Source: Trochalopteron elliotii
Taxonomy: Eukaryota; Chordata; Aves; Passeriformes; Leiothrichidae
Direction: 5' to 3'
DNA length: 64,000 nucleotides
Assembly (NCBI GenBank): GCA_024734555.1
Contig: JANPWX010000108.1
Location: 3,547,618 to 3,611,617, forward strand
Shown: positions 11,726-24,323 of the stretch, one piece after another
Position numbering within the stretch: position 1 is the first letter of the stretch
How the letters are laid out: each line of letters opens with the position of its first letter
Notes under the pieces: generated by a model
Told to the model about the DNA's origin: nothing
The model's database searches: none
What the model saw: only the letters and a program-made list of their open reading frames with translations
Program-made: the position numbers and the translations under genes

Positions 11726-13925
11726 TCTGAACCAAAACTTGTATGAAGTGACAGCAGTGTCCCCTTGGGAGGAGCCTAGAATGCCTAAAAGGACCATAGA
11801 TCTGCCTACAAGATATAGATTTACCTGTAGAAAGCAGCTCCTCAAGTAGCTGTTTTTCTAACAAACTGTTAGTGCTGCTTCTGTGTTTAAAGAGTTACAA
11901 TAATGCTCATAACAATCACATGTGTTTGTTTTCTTTGCTGCTTATGAGAGAAAGAAGTATAAGGCACATTCAAGAACACTTTGTATAGTAGCTGGTTTAT
12001 TTAGGTAGTTAAATAAAGCCAAAAGATAAAAAATATTAGATGTGACACACAGAAAATATCTTTTCCTACGAGAAACACCTTTTGAATTTGACAGATGGCT
12101 TAATGTGAGATCTTAATATACCTTCAACAACAAAATAAAAGAAATAAAGGTGGTACTAAAAGTGGATGGCCTAGAGGTATGTTTTTTGCATGGAGTTCAG
12201 AAAAATTAGTTTTCAGGTTGTGGCAGGAATTTACAGTAGCCTGAAAAGGTTAGTCTTAATCTCTACTGGTGACCAGTGGAGCCACACAAAGGAATTTAGA
12301 GCAAGAGGAAATTTAGCCATTAGAAAAAAACCTCCTCCCTTCCCCACATGTTCCTTTTCATTTCCTCATTGGACAATCAAGATCTTAAGTGGGAAAGGCT
12401 AGTCCTGGACTGATAAAAATCAAGCTGAATTTGGCAAGGTTATTGCTCATCTCTCAGCTTTAAGGTGGAAGCAATGATGTGTGAAGGTAGTGCACATGAA
12501 TGGTAACAGAAGCCTCACTACTCAAGAAGCTGAAATCCCTTTTCCAAAAATATTGAGTGTACAACAGCATGGGCAGCCACTGAGATGAGTACATCATTGT
12601 GTTTGTGTTTGGACCATATACAATCTTAATAAATAATTTTTATACCATTCCAAAGAAGACTGCAGCCTCTAAAAATATTTTAGAAAGTCCTTCTCAAAGT
12701 TTTCTAGGTTGTTTTTTTAATTTATTTTCAAAATGGATAAATATGTAAAATAAATCCTGAAATCTATGAACCACCTCTACCATACTACTTAAAGGATGTG
12801 ATACAGATCATGGTGCACCATTTCAGAATGAGACTTGGTGAAACTAAACACAAAATAATGGTTCCTGAGGGAAAAATAAAATCAACAACATGAGCACAAG
12901 CAGTTGCAAAAAAAATTTTGTTATTATTGCAGTCAAGAGATATTAATCTTTTGCCACATATTTAAGGGAATGCAACTGCATGAAAGCAAATGTTTAAAAA
13001 TTCATGTTATAGAACTTTCTGTGACAAAATAATTGGAATTATTGCCTGCTATAATTATTGCCTCAGGTCTTAATTTTTGTCTCCTTCTTCTATTTTTCCC
13101 TTCTCTCTCATTCCACTAAATAGAGGAGATACAATTCCTCTTCAGGTATCAGTGTACCTGAGTTTATTGAGTACTGCCCAGTGTTTCAGACAATGTGATA
13201 CACTAAAAAAACACACAAATAAAGTATTTTATAATACATTTTCAGAATATGGAGTTCTAGTATCAATTACCATGATATCCAGAATTTAAGAGTAGTAATA
13301 CAATTAAAGCCCTATCTTATTGTTTTACATCTGATGGGGTTAGTGGTGTGGTATTAGACTTTGCATTTAGTTCTGCTCTTAGTGAGCACCATAATAGCCT
13401 TGTAGGAACAGAATATTTCTCCTTTTGGATTAATTTGGTCCTTCATAAATGTTTGTTTGCCAAAGTTACACAACTGCATTTCCTGACAGCTCGCTGTAGT
13501 GTTGTATCAAGGGATAATTTAGGCAAAAGAGTACAGGACAGTACAAGACAAAATTTTTGCAGCACACCAGAGTGTTGCCATTTGAGGTCAGGGACATGGC
13601 ACCACCAGGGCTTGACCCTGAACACAGCAAACTTGCTCAGAGACAGCTGATATCTTGCAAAGTAGTTTACAAACTAAATGTGATTGGAAAAGGAAGACTC
13701 AAAAGCGAATATGAATGTCTGTGCGTACCAGCTAGGGCTGTAGTTCTGCCTGGCTCCAGTCTTCCCCACTCAAGTGTTGATGCTTTATACAACTACTGCC
13801 AGTGAAGTCAACACACACACAATTAGGAGCACTTCGCACTTTTCAGAACTGGGTCCTCAAGCAGATACTGATAAAAACTGTAAGTGCTGCTGATGCCTTA
13901 AGCTTTAGTTTTCATATTTTCAGAT
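11726..13925. other. Intergenic, nothing recognised
   Basis: A 100-codon frame at 13348-13650 overlaps another on the opposite strand and has no recognised homologue or splice context. Confidence 0.6.
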
Positions 13926-14340
13926 TCTGTGCTGCCTAGGGATGCAGTTCTGAGCCTCGTATTAAGTGCTGGAAGGCTCTCTTCACAGAGTAGGTAGACA
14001 AAACAAATCCTTTTTCCTGCTGAAGACCAAGGACAACTTTCAGGCCCAAAAGTACAAACAACGGTGGACTGAAGAGAGAAAACAAGAAGGATGAGACCTC
14101 ACAACCTGAAGCTGCAACTGGACAATTAAACCCCAATATGCAAATGGACCAAAACTTATAAAAATGTAAGATCTCATGACCGATCAGCCATTTTGTGACC
14201 ATTCATAGTCCACCCCAGGTGTAGCCCTGGTCAGGCTCTTGTCCTGCCCAAGGTGGATCCTGGAGGCCTTTCAATAAATATCTACTTTATTCTCTAGCTC
14301 TGTCCAGTCTCTGTTTCAGGTCAGCCTTCCCAAGGCATCA
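13926..14340 (+). mobile_element. Probable solo LTR with recognisable promoter elements
   Basis: In order on the plus strand are a CCAAT box (14133-14137), a perfect octamer ATGCAAAT (14138-14145), a TATA box (TATAAAAA, 14157-14164) and a polyadenylation signal (AATAAA, 14273-14278). A CT-rich U5-like stretch ending near caaggca or catca follows. This is the layout of U3-R-U5. The left edge is uncertain and no target duplication was confirmed. No retroviral genes flank it. Confidence 0.55.
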
Positions 14341-14799
14341 CTGCAAATGCATGTGGGTTGTCAAGGGTTCTTTAAAGCCAGATATCTTTCATAAAAATAA
14401 CTAATGCTTGGCCTGTGTTTGATCATGTTCCACAGGGCACTACATCTGTGGAACAATTTCTTGATACTTCTGACTCACTTGGAAGGGAATAAATACAAGA
14501 GTAAGAAACATGAGTAGAAATGTTCTTCCATCAAGATGCGGTCAAGAAATATCTTGTGTCGTTGGATTCTGCCTGAAGGTTTCTGCACAAAGTTCAAAGA
14601 GACAGACTTACTGAAAGCTCTCCATATATTTGCCTCAAGGAGTGGGACTGGAGTGCATGGTTGATATTTTTACTTTCAGTTTGCAGACTGGAGCCATTTC
14701 TTCTTCTGTTTGACTTTTTTTTTTAATTTATTCACTTTTTTTTTAATGTGTTAAAAAAATAGTGATAAAATAGGCAGCAAGGTTTTTCTTTCTTTCTCT

Positions 14800-15460
14800 T
14801 TCTTAGTAAAACAAACTAATAATTGCAAGAGGTGTTTGTTATTAGGCAGGCCTTAATTTGTCATGCATTGAGCCATCTGTCTTTGCTGTGGTTACAAGAA
14901 CAACCACAACCATATGGGTAAGCCATATATGTTCTTGTGGGGCATCAACTCTTTTGCAGTCACTGCCTACACGCATACATTGCTACTCTGACTTACCCCG
15001 GGGTAGATGCAAGCAGTGAAGTTATTTTTCCTTTATTATCCTATTGCAGAATCTATCACAGCCCAACAATTCCACGATTGATTTGCTGGCAGCCGAGCCC
15101 TGAGGCTTGGAATGTAAATAAGACTCAGAACTAAAGTGATGTGCACTGCAGCAGCCAACACTGAGTGCAGGTACTTCATCAATTGACCTGATTTCTGGAA
15201 AATCTGCTTGCAACCTTGAAACTTGCTTGCAATTACAATTTTTGCAATAAAATATTAGTCTCCATGGTAATGAGAAGTGCTTTACTAACTCATTTAGGAA
15301 AAAAAAAACACACACAAGGAGATGACAGTATCTCTGAGAAAATGAAATTTTCAACATTATTTCACAGTTGGACAGCTTCATGCAGACTTGTCAACAGATT
15401 AGTAGCATTCTTCGCTTTTTATATATGGAAAATCAGAGTAATTAATAGCCCTCAGGCCTT
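14800..15460. promoter_or_regulatory. Candidate non-coding regulatory segment
   Basis: This repeat-free stretch has clustered motif-like words. They are an inverted pair of RUNX-type sites (tgtggtt and aaccaca, about 14888-14909), an E-box-like catatg and an RFX X-box-like gtctccatggtaatg (15260-15274). Stops are also sparse on both strands between 15216 and 15381. Function is a guess that needs comparison between species. Confidence 0.2.
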
Positions 15461-17593
15461 CCTTGCAAAAAGGAGTTTTAATGAGCTCTGTAGCAGTATC
15501 AGAACAGAAGAGCACATAAATAGTTTGTCTCTGTCCATGCAAAAGAACACCACCAGTAGGAGGATGGCCCTGCCTTACTACTTACCAGATCTACTAAATG
15601 TTATTAGATAAATGCTGTTCTACTCATTTAAATGTTGCAAAATTCTGGGGCACAAATTATCTCTTTGGGGCAGGAATTCTGTCTTTCCTATGTTTTTTTT
15701 TTGTAATATCTATCACTACAGGGGTCTCACCCACAGGCCTTAGTTAACTAGGAGGAAAAAGAATAATTGCATTTCAGTAGGCACCAGAAGAACCAGAAAA
15801 ATTGTTGCAGGCTCTGTAGAAAGCCAGGTGCTCAACAGACAATGTGTTGTTCAGGCCAACTTATGAAAAAGGGTCTTTTTTACAAGCTACAAAAGCTTAC
15901 AAAGCTGGTTGTGAAATTTTCGTGAACAACTTCCTCACAAGAAACAGTCAAAAAAACAGGCAAAAATATTCAGGACTGGGAGGCACAAAATTGAAGTCAG
16001 GGTGGGGAGAGAGAAAAGAACTATCCTTTTTCTCCTCTCTTAGAAGGTCAGAGAGAGCTGCAGAATTCAGTGCATGGCAGCCTGCCCAGGAGTGTCCTAT
16101 CAATTCCACCTTCCATCAGCAAGAAGTCCTCTAGAAGATAATTGGTTAGTTGAAAAACTCAGTCCCTTTTCTTCTGAGATGGAGCTCTCTTGGATGGGCA
16201 GAAGAGTGCAGTTTGTGTCCAATTAAACCATTGGGGTTTTAACATTCTTCTAGCCCAGCTAGTTTTTGTGAAACCTCAGAATTCCTCACTAGAAGGAAAA
16301 CATTATGTTATAACCAGCTCTGCTGGGTTCTGTTTCTTGTTCTTGCCATTGAATTACTGTCAATCATGAATAAACAACTCTATCTAATTATTTGTCTGGT
16401 TTTCCACCTCTAAAGCAAGATTCTTTCCTTTCCCAAGCACTCTAGATGGAAACAACAATACATTGTATAGATATAGATAAAGTATTCCTTCTTAAATTTG
16501 TTATATAGCCATAATTACCACTGAGCAAGAAGGGAAAGAAAGAAAAATGTTATTTACAAATCACAGCTGGAAATTATCTAAAAAGCAGCCACTCTAACTA
16601 CACTCTACAGTAACTCATAGGTCTTAAATATCTCAGTGCTTTCTTGGGTAGACACTAAAAATGCAAGTATGATCTCATGCTTATAGCCACAATTATATGA
16701 AAAAAATTATTTTAGTAAGAACAACAATTTAATTTAATAAATAAAAACAACAAGAAAATTTAAAATAATTTCTGTGGTTAACGTCAGTGGTACTCTGATA
16801 TCCTGGCATGCTGTCTGATGGTGTCTAATAGTTGCCTCTTGGATCATGCTGCTCTTCAGCTATACCTCAAATACAGATGCAGGTTTAAGATCTTTCAACA
16901 GAGATTTCAACTTAGAAGTTATAAACTGGGTTCATGTGAATCATGCACTATTAACTTTTCTTTATTTCATTGTGTTATAGTATTTCATTGTATGTATTTC
17001 CCTAGAGTTCTCACTTTTAGATATCAAAAATCCCTTTGCCCCTCTTACTTTTTAAATGTAGGCCTCAGTCACAGAGTTCTTTGCATGCAGGTGAACTTTC
17101 AGGATTTCATGGAACCCATTTTTAGGAAAGCTGGTGTGTGGAAATGAAATAAAAGACAAGGTTAGACTCATGGTTGAAAAGTTAAAAATAACAGGAAAAG
17201 GTAGAGGCCCCAATTCATTCTTTCTTCTACTTCATGTCTTCATAATTTCATACTACTCAGTACAAAATGACATCATCTGACTGATTTACTACATTCAGCA
17301 CTATGTTTTATTTAGGCACATTACTATTTGAGTGCAAAATGAAGGTCCAATTTGCTAACATTAGGTAATACAAGGAAAGGCAAATAATTTTTCTGCTGCT
17401 CTGACCAGGGTTTCAAATACTTTTCAAGAGAAGCTTCTTTAGATGCCAGAAGGTTTTTGCAGTAGATTATAATTTTCCTAATCTATTAATGTATCACCAA
17501 ATGCAATTTTATATAGCATACATTAAAGTTCTAATCAACTTATTCTTAACATAGATACAACAGTCTTTAAAAGTGTCCATTTTTATTTCTATT

Positions 17594-17610
17594 TGTGTGT
17601 GTGTGTGTGT
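17594..17610. repeat. (TG)n microsatellite
   Basis: Eight to nine uninterrupted TG units lie in AT-rich intergenic sequence. Confidence 0.85.
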
Positions 17611-19111
17611 AGTTTAAACACTGTTAAACTGGAGGACAAAAGTAATGAATTACAAATTGATTCTGGCAGCAGAGATGCTTGTACAACCTCTTGATTAGGA
17701 CCATAAAATTTTAAAATGTAAAACTTGGAAACATTCTTAAATCATAATGTTAGCACATGCAATCATTCAGACTGTCTCCAATCTTTTCCTCATACAGCTT
17801 TAAATAATTTTTGGAAGGAAATTTGAGAATCTTTGAAAATTATTTAAGAGTTCCACTTTTCATCTAAATTTACTTTTTTTTTTATCTTCTGCTTCTTTGT
17901 GTCAGGAAGAGATAGTTATTTTAATTTCAATATCTGGCAAAGAGAGATGTATTTTCTCTAACAAAAAGCTATGCAGATGCACAGAGTGAAGTAGTTCAGT
18001 ATTAACGGTGAATTTGTAGCAAGCTGGCATAACTACCTTGGTACTTTCTTTGAAAGGTTTAGGTTGATTATTGATAGACAGTTCTTTATTTTTCTCATAA
18101 AAGCTGAAGTATAGCTTGTATTACATCTAAAGTACTACAATGAGAAGTAGTGATGAGTATTCTTATGCTTCAGAGAACAACAGAATAGTGGAATCTTTGT
18201 TATCCACAAGTCTTTGACCGACTCCGTTTTCATTTTTTTATTGAAATGAACACATTCCACAGAGCATATTTTTCACATTCAGAATTAACTGATTAAAAAA
18301 TGTATTTCTTATCTACTTATTCAGGGGAAGGAGAATGTGTGATTAAGTATATACTTCTAATACAATTTAAGACTGTGAGCGACAATCCTTCAACTCTACC
18401 CTAAACATTTTAGGAGCAGCAAAACATAGTAACAACAAGTCTTCAATGGACCTGCTCATTCTGAACCAGTGAGCAGGGATATGTCTACAGTAGCAGAGCT
18501 AAAGGATTCACTACTTCACTGGAAGCCTCAATTCGAAAGAAAATTAGAGTTGCAGGGTCTTTCTGACAGTCCTCTTCTAATAACTTCTGTTCCATTTAAT
18601 CCAGAGTTATCAAAGTACAGGAGCCTCAAGCATGTTCAGTTCCTGCATGTTTCATAAAAAAAGCCCATAATGGCTGTGTAAATAGCAGCAACCTGATAGA
18701 TAGTTTTACAGAGAGACCCAGCTGTCACCAATTCTGCATGGTGACTGCCTGGCCAGCGAGTTTGGGCAGGCTGGTCACCAGCAAACACACTCATAGCTCT
18801 GGTCAGTCACGGAATAAAGTGAACCTGGAACAGGTGGCAAACCAAAAAGCAAAGTGAGGTGTACCGAGGGATCTTAATGAGAATGACTTACATGGGTCAC
18901 AAGGGGAACAAGGTCACAAGTGAGTGAAGTAAGGAGGTGTTGGAAGATGAGACACAGAAAAAACAGGAAACAAGACTCCATTCACTGCACTCCTCTTGCA
19001 ACAATCTGGTTTAATTTCTGTTTCATTTCTGTTTTGTTTTTATGATTTACAGTTGATCAACATTGCACCAGGCATATGACTTTGCCTTGTCTCTACATAC
19101 ATATGTGTGCT

Positions 19112-19143
19112 AATAGGCACACATACGCACACACACACACACG
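19112..19143. repeat. (CA)n microsatellite
   Basis: About eight pure CA units (19128-19142) follow interrupted CA/CATA repeats. Confidence 0.85.
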
Positions 19144-19770
19144 TACAATACATGACATACAAAACAAGCTGCCTAAGACTTGCTACTTAAAATGCCTCAT
19201 TCAGTGTAATTAATTGGGACACCAGCTGTCTAGAGGAAGAGACCATTGAAATACTATTAACAATAGTAGTGAAAATATGCCTATTCTTCATGAAAATATT
19301 TGCATATAAAATGTCTGCGCATGCCCCAGCCGTGGCACAGGTAGGGACTAGATGGTTACCTACAGGCGAAAGCAGTGGCTCTCAATGGCCACAGCCACAT
19401 TTATGATGGCAAAATCCAGGCAATGGAGAAGACACAGCTGTTCTAAAAACAACTGCAGTAGCAACTGACAACCTTTTTAAGCTTCTGAACCATTTTGGTT
19501 GAATCCTGCATTAACACAGTCCCTGACATTTTATTCTCTTGTCTGCAAAGTCACTGTGATACTGTCAAGTGCTGATCCCTAGAAATATGACGTGTTTTGC
19601 ACACTCCTTTCTTACAAGAGCAAGGCTGGCCTTTGTACAGATCTGCAATGGCAGGCTGCTAAAAATAAGGATGCAATAGCCACTTAGGCAGATCAATTTA
19701 GCATGCTGAGAAAACTACAGAGCGAGGAGATACTCACTTCATACACACAACCCTCCCAGAAACTGCAGAT

Positions 19771-19785
19771 AAAAAAAAAAAAAAA
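19771..19785. repeat. Poly-A run (15)
   Basis: A simple homopolymer in intergenic sequence. Confidence 0.9.
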
Positions 19786-21100
19786 GTTGTATTTAGGAAC
19801 TGCTTCAAATTGAAATGCTATAATAACCCTCCAAAGAAGCAGACTGAAGATAAATTATGCAACTGTAGCTGATTTGAATCAGATTTTGAGGGAACTAGGG
19901 AAATCTCGAGAACAGGTATTTGCTCTGCAGTTCTTCATGTTAATTAAAGCAGAACAGAAGGTCATCATAAAAGCTGATCTATTATAAAAATAATAAAGCC
20001 CTAAGAAAAAAACGGTTATTTCTAAATGGAAAATAATGGGAAGCAGAACCTTCTGCATGTGTTAACTAGTTCATATGGAAATGTTAATCACTATTGTTGT
20101 ATTGACATAAGTGGTGATGAGGTGATTTATACCATCTGTGCATCTGGCTGTGAGGAAATACATATATTTGACCAGAAATGATGATACCAGCAGACACACT
20201 GAGCAAATTAAATTCCAGTTATAAAGCACAGATCAAGGATGTGCAGATGTCCAAGAAATGTGAGCAAAGGAGCTACTAAGAAGAGTATGTGATTTGAATG
20301 GGCCATTAGTAGAAATAAATACATCAGCAAATGTGATGAAGTCAAACTAGCTATTGAACAAAACACAGAAATGTGAAAGTGAGTCAAATACTACAAGTCT
20401 GGCAATTGTCACACTGAGTCTGGTGAAGCAAATCTCAACCTTGACTCACAGAACCTTACATATATTTACATATGCTTAAATTAAAATAAATTCTTACATA
20501 TGGGCAAACTTAGGCATGAACTGAAATTTCATTTACTTCATTAGAAGTTATAGAAGAGAAGATTGAATACATGATATATTGCCTTTTCTAACTAAGGAAT
20601 TTCTTTCTAAAGTTGTGCCCCTTTCTTCTGAGTCAGGGCCCTTCCATTAGCAAATACTACTTAAAAATTCTATAAATATTGTAATCTCAGGAAGATTGTT
20701 GAATTTGAGAATTCTCATTGACATGAATTTGACTTGATAATACATATGTGTGGTAGTTTGGGGAGGTGGAAGTTGAAACAGTAAGGAAATGTCAGGAAAC
20801 ATCAACCAGCACTTCCTAATCATTAAATAACATGGCAAATCAGCTATTTTTAGGAAGTGATGTAAACCTCAATGCTTTGGATTGTAGAAGCAGAAACCTA
20901 GAAAACATGCCTTTGTTGATTATCTCATGTTTTACCTTGTATTTATAAGGCAAAATGACCCAAAAGTAACAAAGACATCTTTCACGTTTACCGTTTCACG
21001 ACGGCAAATTATGAAACACAAAGCTTCCTCACTGTGCCGACCTAGATCACTAAGTCAGGGACAAAGCCAGAACAGACAAGATCATTTGAAAGTACAAGGC

Positions 21101-21295
21101 TCAATTTATTGGTTTGCAGGTCTTTGAGTATCTATTTTCGCTCTTGTACCACAGGGACCTGAAGTCTGCAATCATTTCACAGAGCTTTGCGTGCTTGATG
21201 ACAGCAGGTCGCCGGCTTTCCACCACTTCACAAGCGAGGAGCACCTCGGACGCTTTGTGGTAGCTGTTTAACAGGCACAAGTTACAGACTTCCAT
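21101..21295 (-). other. Small minus-strand open frame near the CpG island, unidentified (64 codons)
   Basis: The frame starts at an ATG at 21295, directly after cttttaag, which resembles a splice acceptor, and ends in TGA. The product starts MEVCNLCLLNSYHKASEVLL and looks helical, with mixed charged residues and no low complexity. Third positions are often G or C, and several CpGs occur, unlike the AT-rich sequence further upstream. I do not recognise the protein. It could be a last exon of a divergent transcript, a fragment of a retrocopy, or chance sequence on the shore of the CpG island. An AATAAA overlaps the end of the frame. Confidence 0.25.
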
Positions 21296-21749
21296 CTTAA
21301 AAGCAGGAGTTCCATATATACAGCTGAATAATATACGAGCCTGGCAATTGTGCTGGCTCAGCTGCTGCCTCTCACCCAGCTGAGCTGCCCGTGTTGCAGA
21401 GCAGATGCTCCAAAGCAGGTGTCAGCAGTTATGGGTGGCAGCCACCAAAGCCCTCGCTCCCAAAGCAGTGCTTCCACTCGAGAGTTAAAGCCTCAAAGGA
21501 GCCATGAAATAACCTTGTTAGTTTGACGTTTGATAATGCAAACATCTTTAAAAATCCCACTCTAAATCGTATGTCACTCCCTGGCACACAGCCAGGAGTT
21601 TTCATCCAATTTCTGCATATTAAGATTTTGATGGGGGACTTTTAGAAAAGCTTTTGCTGAACATTTGGTGCTACCAGTCCAGTGTTTAATGACTTTCTTA
21701 CAAGGAAATCGCGGTGATGTTTAAACGTACGAATTAATTACACCTGATA
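21296..21749. other. Upstream shore of the CpG island, nothing recognised
   Basis: GC content rises toward the island. No repeat or open frame of note. Confidence 0.5.
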
Positions 21750-22740
21750 CAGCCTTTTTGTTGTCTCCTTACAGTACCTGTCCTGCGGAGAGCATCTGCA
21801 ACAACCCCAATAGGACGAGAGCCTCCTACAAAAAGGCTGGACGCCCTGCCAGCTCATCCCTCTCCCCCCCCAGGCGGCGAGACCCCGACACCCATCCTCG
21901 CCACCGCCCCACTGGCTCTGGATCAGCTTCTCAGGGGATTCTCGCTCCGCGCACGCCCGCCGCCGCAGGAACCTCGCAAAGGCGAGAGGAGTGGGGGGCT
22001 CTGTGCTTGCTGTTCTCCCGCCCCCGTGCCGGGCAGCCCCCGCTCTCCCCGGCTCACCCGAGCCGCCCCCCACCCCGCGGCCAGCCGGATGCCCGGGACA
22101 ACGACCACCGCCGGGGTAGAGCGGGCGGGCGCGCATCGGGGAACGAGGCGCAGGCGACAATCAACATAAGTCCTGATAGGGCANNNNNNNNNNNNNNNNN
22201 NNNNNNNNNNNNNNNNNNNNNNNNNNNNNNNNNNNNNNNNNNNNNNNNNNNNNNNNNNNNNNNNNNNNNNNNNNNNNNNNNNNNNNNNNNNNNNNNNNNN
22301 NNNNNNNNNNNNNNNNNNNNNNNNNNNNNNNNNNNNNNNNNNNNNNNNNNNNNNNNNNNNNNNNNNNNNNNNNNNNNNNNNNNNNNNNNNNNNNNNNNNN
22401 NNNNNNNNNNNNNNNNNNNNNNNNNNNNNNNNNNNNNNNNNNNNNNNNNNNNNNNNNNNNNNNNNNNNNNNNNNNNNNNNNNNNNNNNNNNNNNNNNNNN
22501 NNNNNNNNNNNNNNNNNNNNNNNNNNNNNNNNNNNNNNCGGGCAGTGGCGTGTGCCCGCTCCGGGGAGGCGGCGGTCCCGCGTGGGTGCCGCACCGCCCG
22601 GGCGGTCACCGCGCTGCCAGGGGAAGGGAGGCCCCCGTGGACCGGTCTCCTGGACCGCGGGGAAGAGGGCTGGCAGCAGCTGTGCGCCGGATAAATAGAG
22701 CAAACGTAATGGGAGAAACTTTCAGGGCGATATGATTTTT
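21750..22740 (+). promoter_or_regulatory. TMTC4: CpG island, probable TMTC4 promoter and non-coding first exon
   Basis: From about 21780 to 22183 and from 22539 to about 22715 the sequence is very GC-rich and dense in CpG, while both flanks are AT-rich and CpG-poor. It lies about 1.6 kb upstream of the first coding exon, on the expected side. No canonical TATA box was seen, as is usual for CpG-island promoters. The first-exon donor cannot be placed, because the centre of the island is an assembly gap. Open frames on both strands here are by-products of GC-rich sequence and not evidence of coding. Confidence 0.8.
22184..22538. other. Assembly gap (355 unknown bases) inside the CpG island
   Basis: A run of 355 N is flanked by very GC-rich sequence. 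Loss of GC-rich promoter cores is common in bird short-read assemblies. The transcription start and first exon of TMTC4 may lie inside it, so its true length and content are unknown. Confidence 0.99.
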
Positions 22741-24323
22741 GAGTAGATTAAATATTTTAATTGCCTGGTGCGTGTTGATGCTGTATCCGTGCTGTTGGGA
22801 GCAACGCCGTACACTTCCCTCCGTTAACAGCCACGCTTTCTCTCTTTGTTCCCGTCAAACTACGAGCACAAGGGTGAACTACTCCGAGGAAAGGTTTTGC
22901 TCTTAAAGCAGCTGCTTTACTCAGCCAGGGAGCTCCAGCCTCTCAGGTTGCACAGCTCCAGGTTACTGACTTTATCTGAATTTGGGAGCAGTGCCGTATG
23001 GTCTCCAAAGCGAGGAGGGGCACTGGTGTGGCAGGGTGTACTGCCTGTCCCTGTGCACGTGTGTGTGCAGGAACTGGGAATATGTGCGGACCGGCATGTA
23101 GTACTGCAAAAAGAGAAAGCTACAGAGCAATTGCTGTAGCAGCTCTAATGGTCAACTCTGTTCCAGAAGCCAGATAGTTGGAGCTGTTTTCCTAGACCGT
23201 GCAAAGACATTGAATGCAATGTTTGCAGGGGGGCACTGGAGCTATTTTTCTAGATTTTCTATTTTTCCTGTATGAAGGTATTAAATGCGATATTTTCAGG
23301 AGTGCAACAGTTGATTTACTAAGCAAATAAATAAGAAACTGACGATAGGCTACTATATGTGCCTATCATTCTTTCGGCTTACAAAATAAAAGAATCATAT
23401 TCTGCCTGGCTTTTACTGCAGTTTTCCATTCATAACCCCCTTCGCTTGCCATTTATACCAGCACTTGATAATAGGACCACTCACAGTAGTGTCTGAGCAC
23501 CTGAGAAGCAGAAGCAGAGTAGTAGTCCAGACAGAAGGCTGGCTCTGGAGCATCCAGAGAGACCCATCTGAGTAAAGGTGGCTAATGGGTGTAAACCTCC
23601 AGCCTTGGATTGCAGGGTCTTTTTCATCTGCCTTAACAACTTCATGAGCCCATGAATACAGCCATGGAATTTCAGCTGCACTTGAGGTGTGCAGGGTGAT
23701 CTCGTGAACACTAGTCCCATCTCAATTCTATGGGTCTTGTCTCATTGCTTAAATTGTTGAGATTTAGGGCCTAGGCCATTAAATGCTATCTCCATGTCTA
23801 TCTGTGATGTTTGTATGAATTCCTTGCATGAGAGAATGTATAAGACTAGGTCTTTTAAATTGATTAACTGAAGGGAGTTGAGCTCTTTTGGCAATTGACA
23901 ATGTTTGCTTTTCAAATGTGGAAGGAAATTATAATGTTTACCATTTTCTACAGAACTTTATATAGGAACACTTCACAGACCCCCCTGATGCATCTGCTTG
24001 TATTGCTTGAAAAGAACAGTAAGAAACAGAAAAACAGTGATGTGCTCTAGGTTTTAGAATTGTCTGTGCCAAAGTTTTACCTTAGTATCTAAGGATTTCT
24101 TGTATTTATCTCTGTGCTCCAACCATGAGAAATTCTGCCTTTACTTGCTCGTTTGAAGTACAAAATTATATTTAGGTATGTTCCAGTAACTATGAGTGGC
24201 ACTGAGAGAAAAAAATGTAAGGTTATATGAAACTTCATCTTCTCTCCCAAGACAGCTTTCCTTTAAAATTCTTTTTTTAGTGAATTGGAGCTGTAACTAT
24301 GCACTTGTATGTGTTTCTTCCAG
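22741..24323 (+). other. TMTC4: Probable TMTC4 first intron
   Basis: This lies between the CpG island and the acceptor of the first coding exon. It contains a loose duplication of about 60 bases (near 23178-23235 and 23236-23305). I saw no recognisable mobile element. The 5' boundary is unknown because of the gap. Confidence 0.6.

Larger units (their letters stand above)
15461..21100. other. Intergenic, mostly unique AT-rich sequence
   Basis: Two microsatellites and one poly-A run. A segment at about 18690-18990, richer in G and C, might be a decayed repeat, but no family could be named. Confidence 0.55.

Noticed and set aside
15216..15611. Plus-strand frame of 131 codons overlapping a 119-codon minus frame
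   Set aside because: No protein family recognised, no splice context, and neither frame shows coding-like composition. Kept only as part of a possible regulatory segment.
1..21700. 3' exons of NALCN, the neighbour of TMTC4 in mammals
   Set aside because: No open frame here shows ion-channel sequence. The neighbour, if conserved, lies further upstream.
21738..22735. Long frames on both strands through the CpG island
   Set aside because: They are Pro-, Arg- and Gly-rich by-products of GC-rich DNA, and the longest ones run through the N gap.
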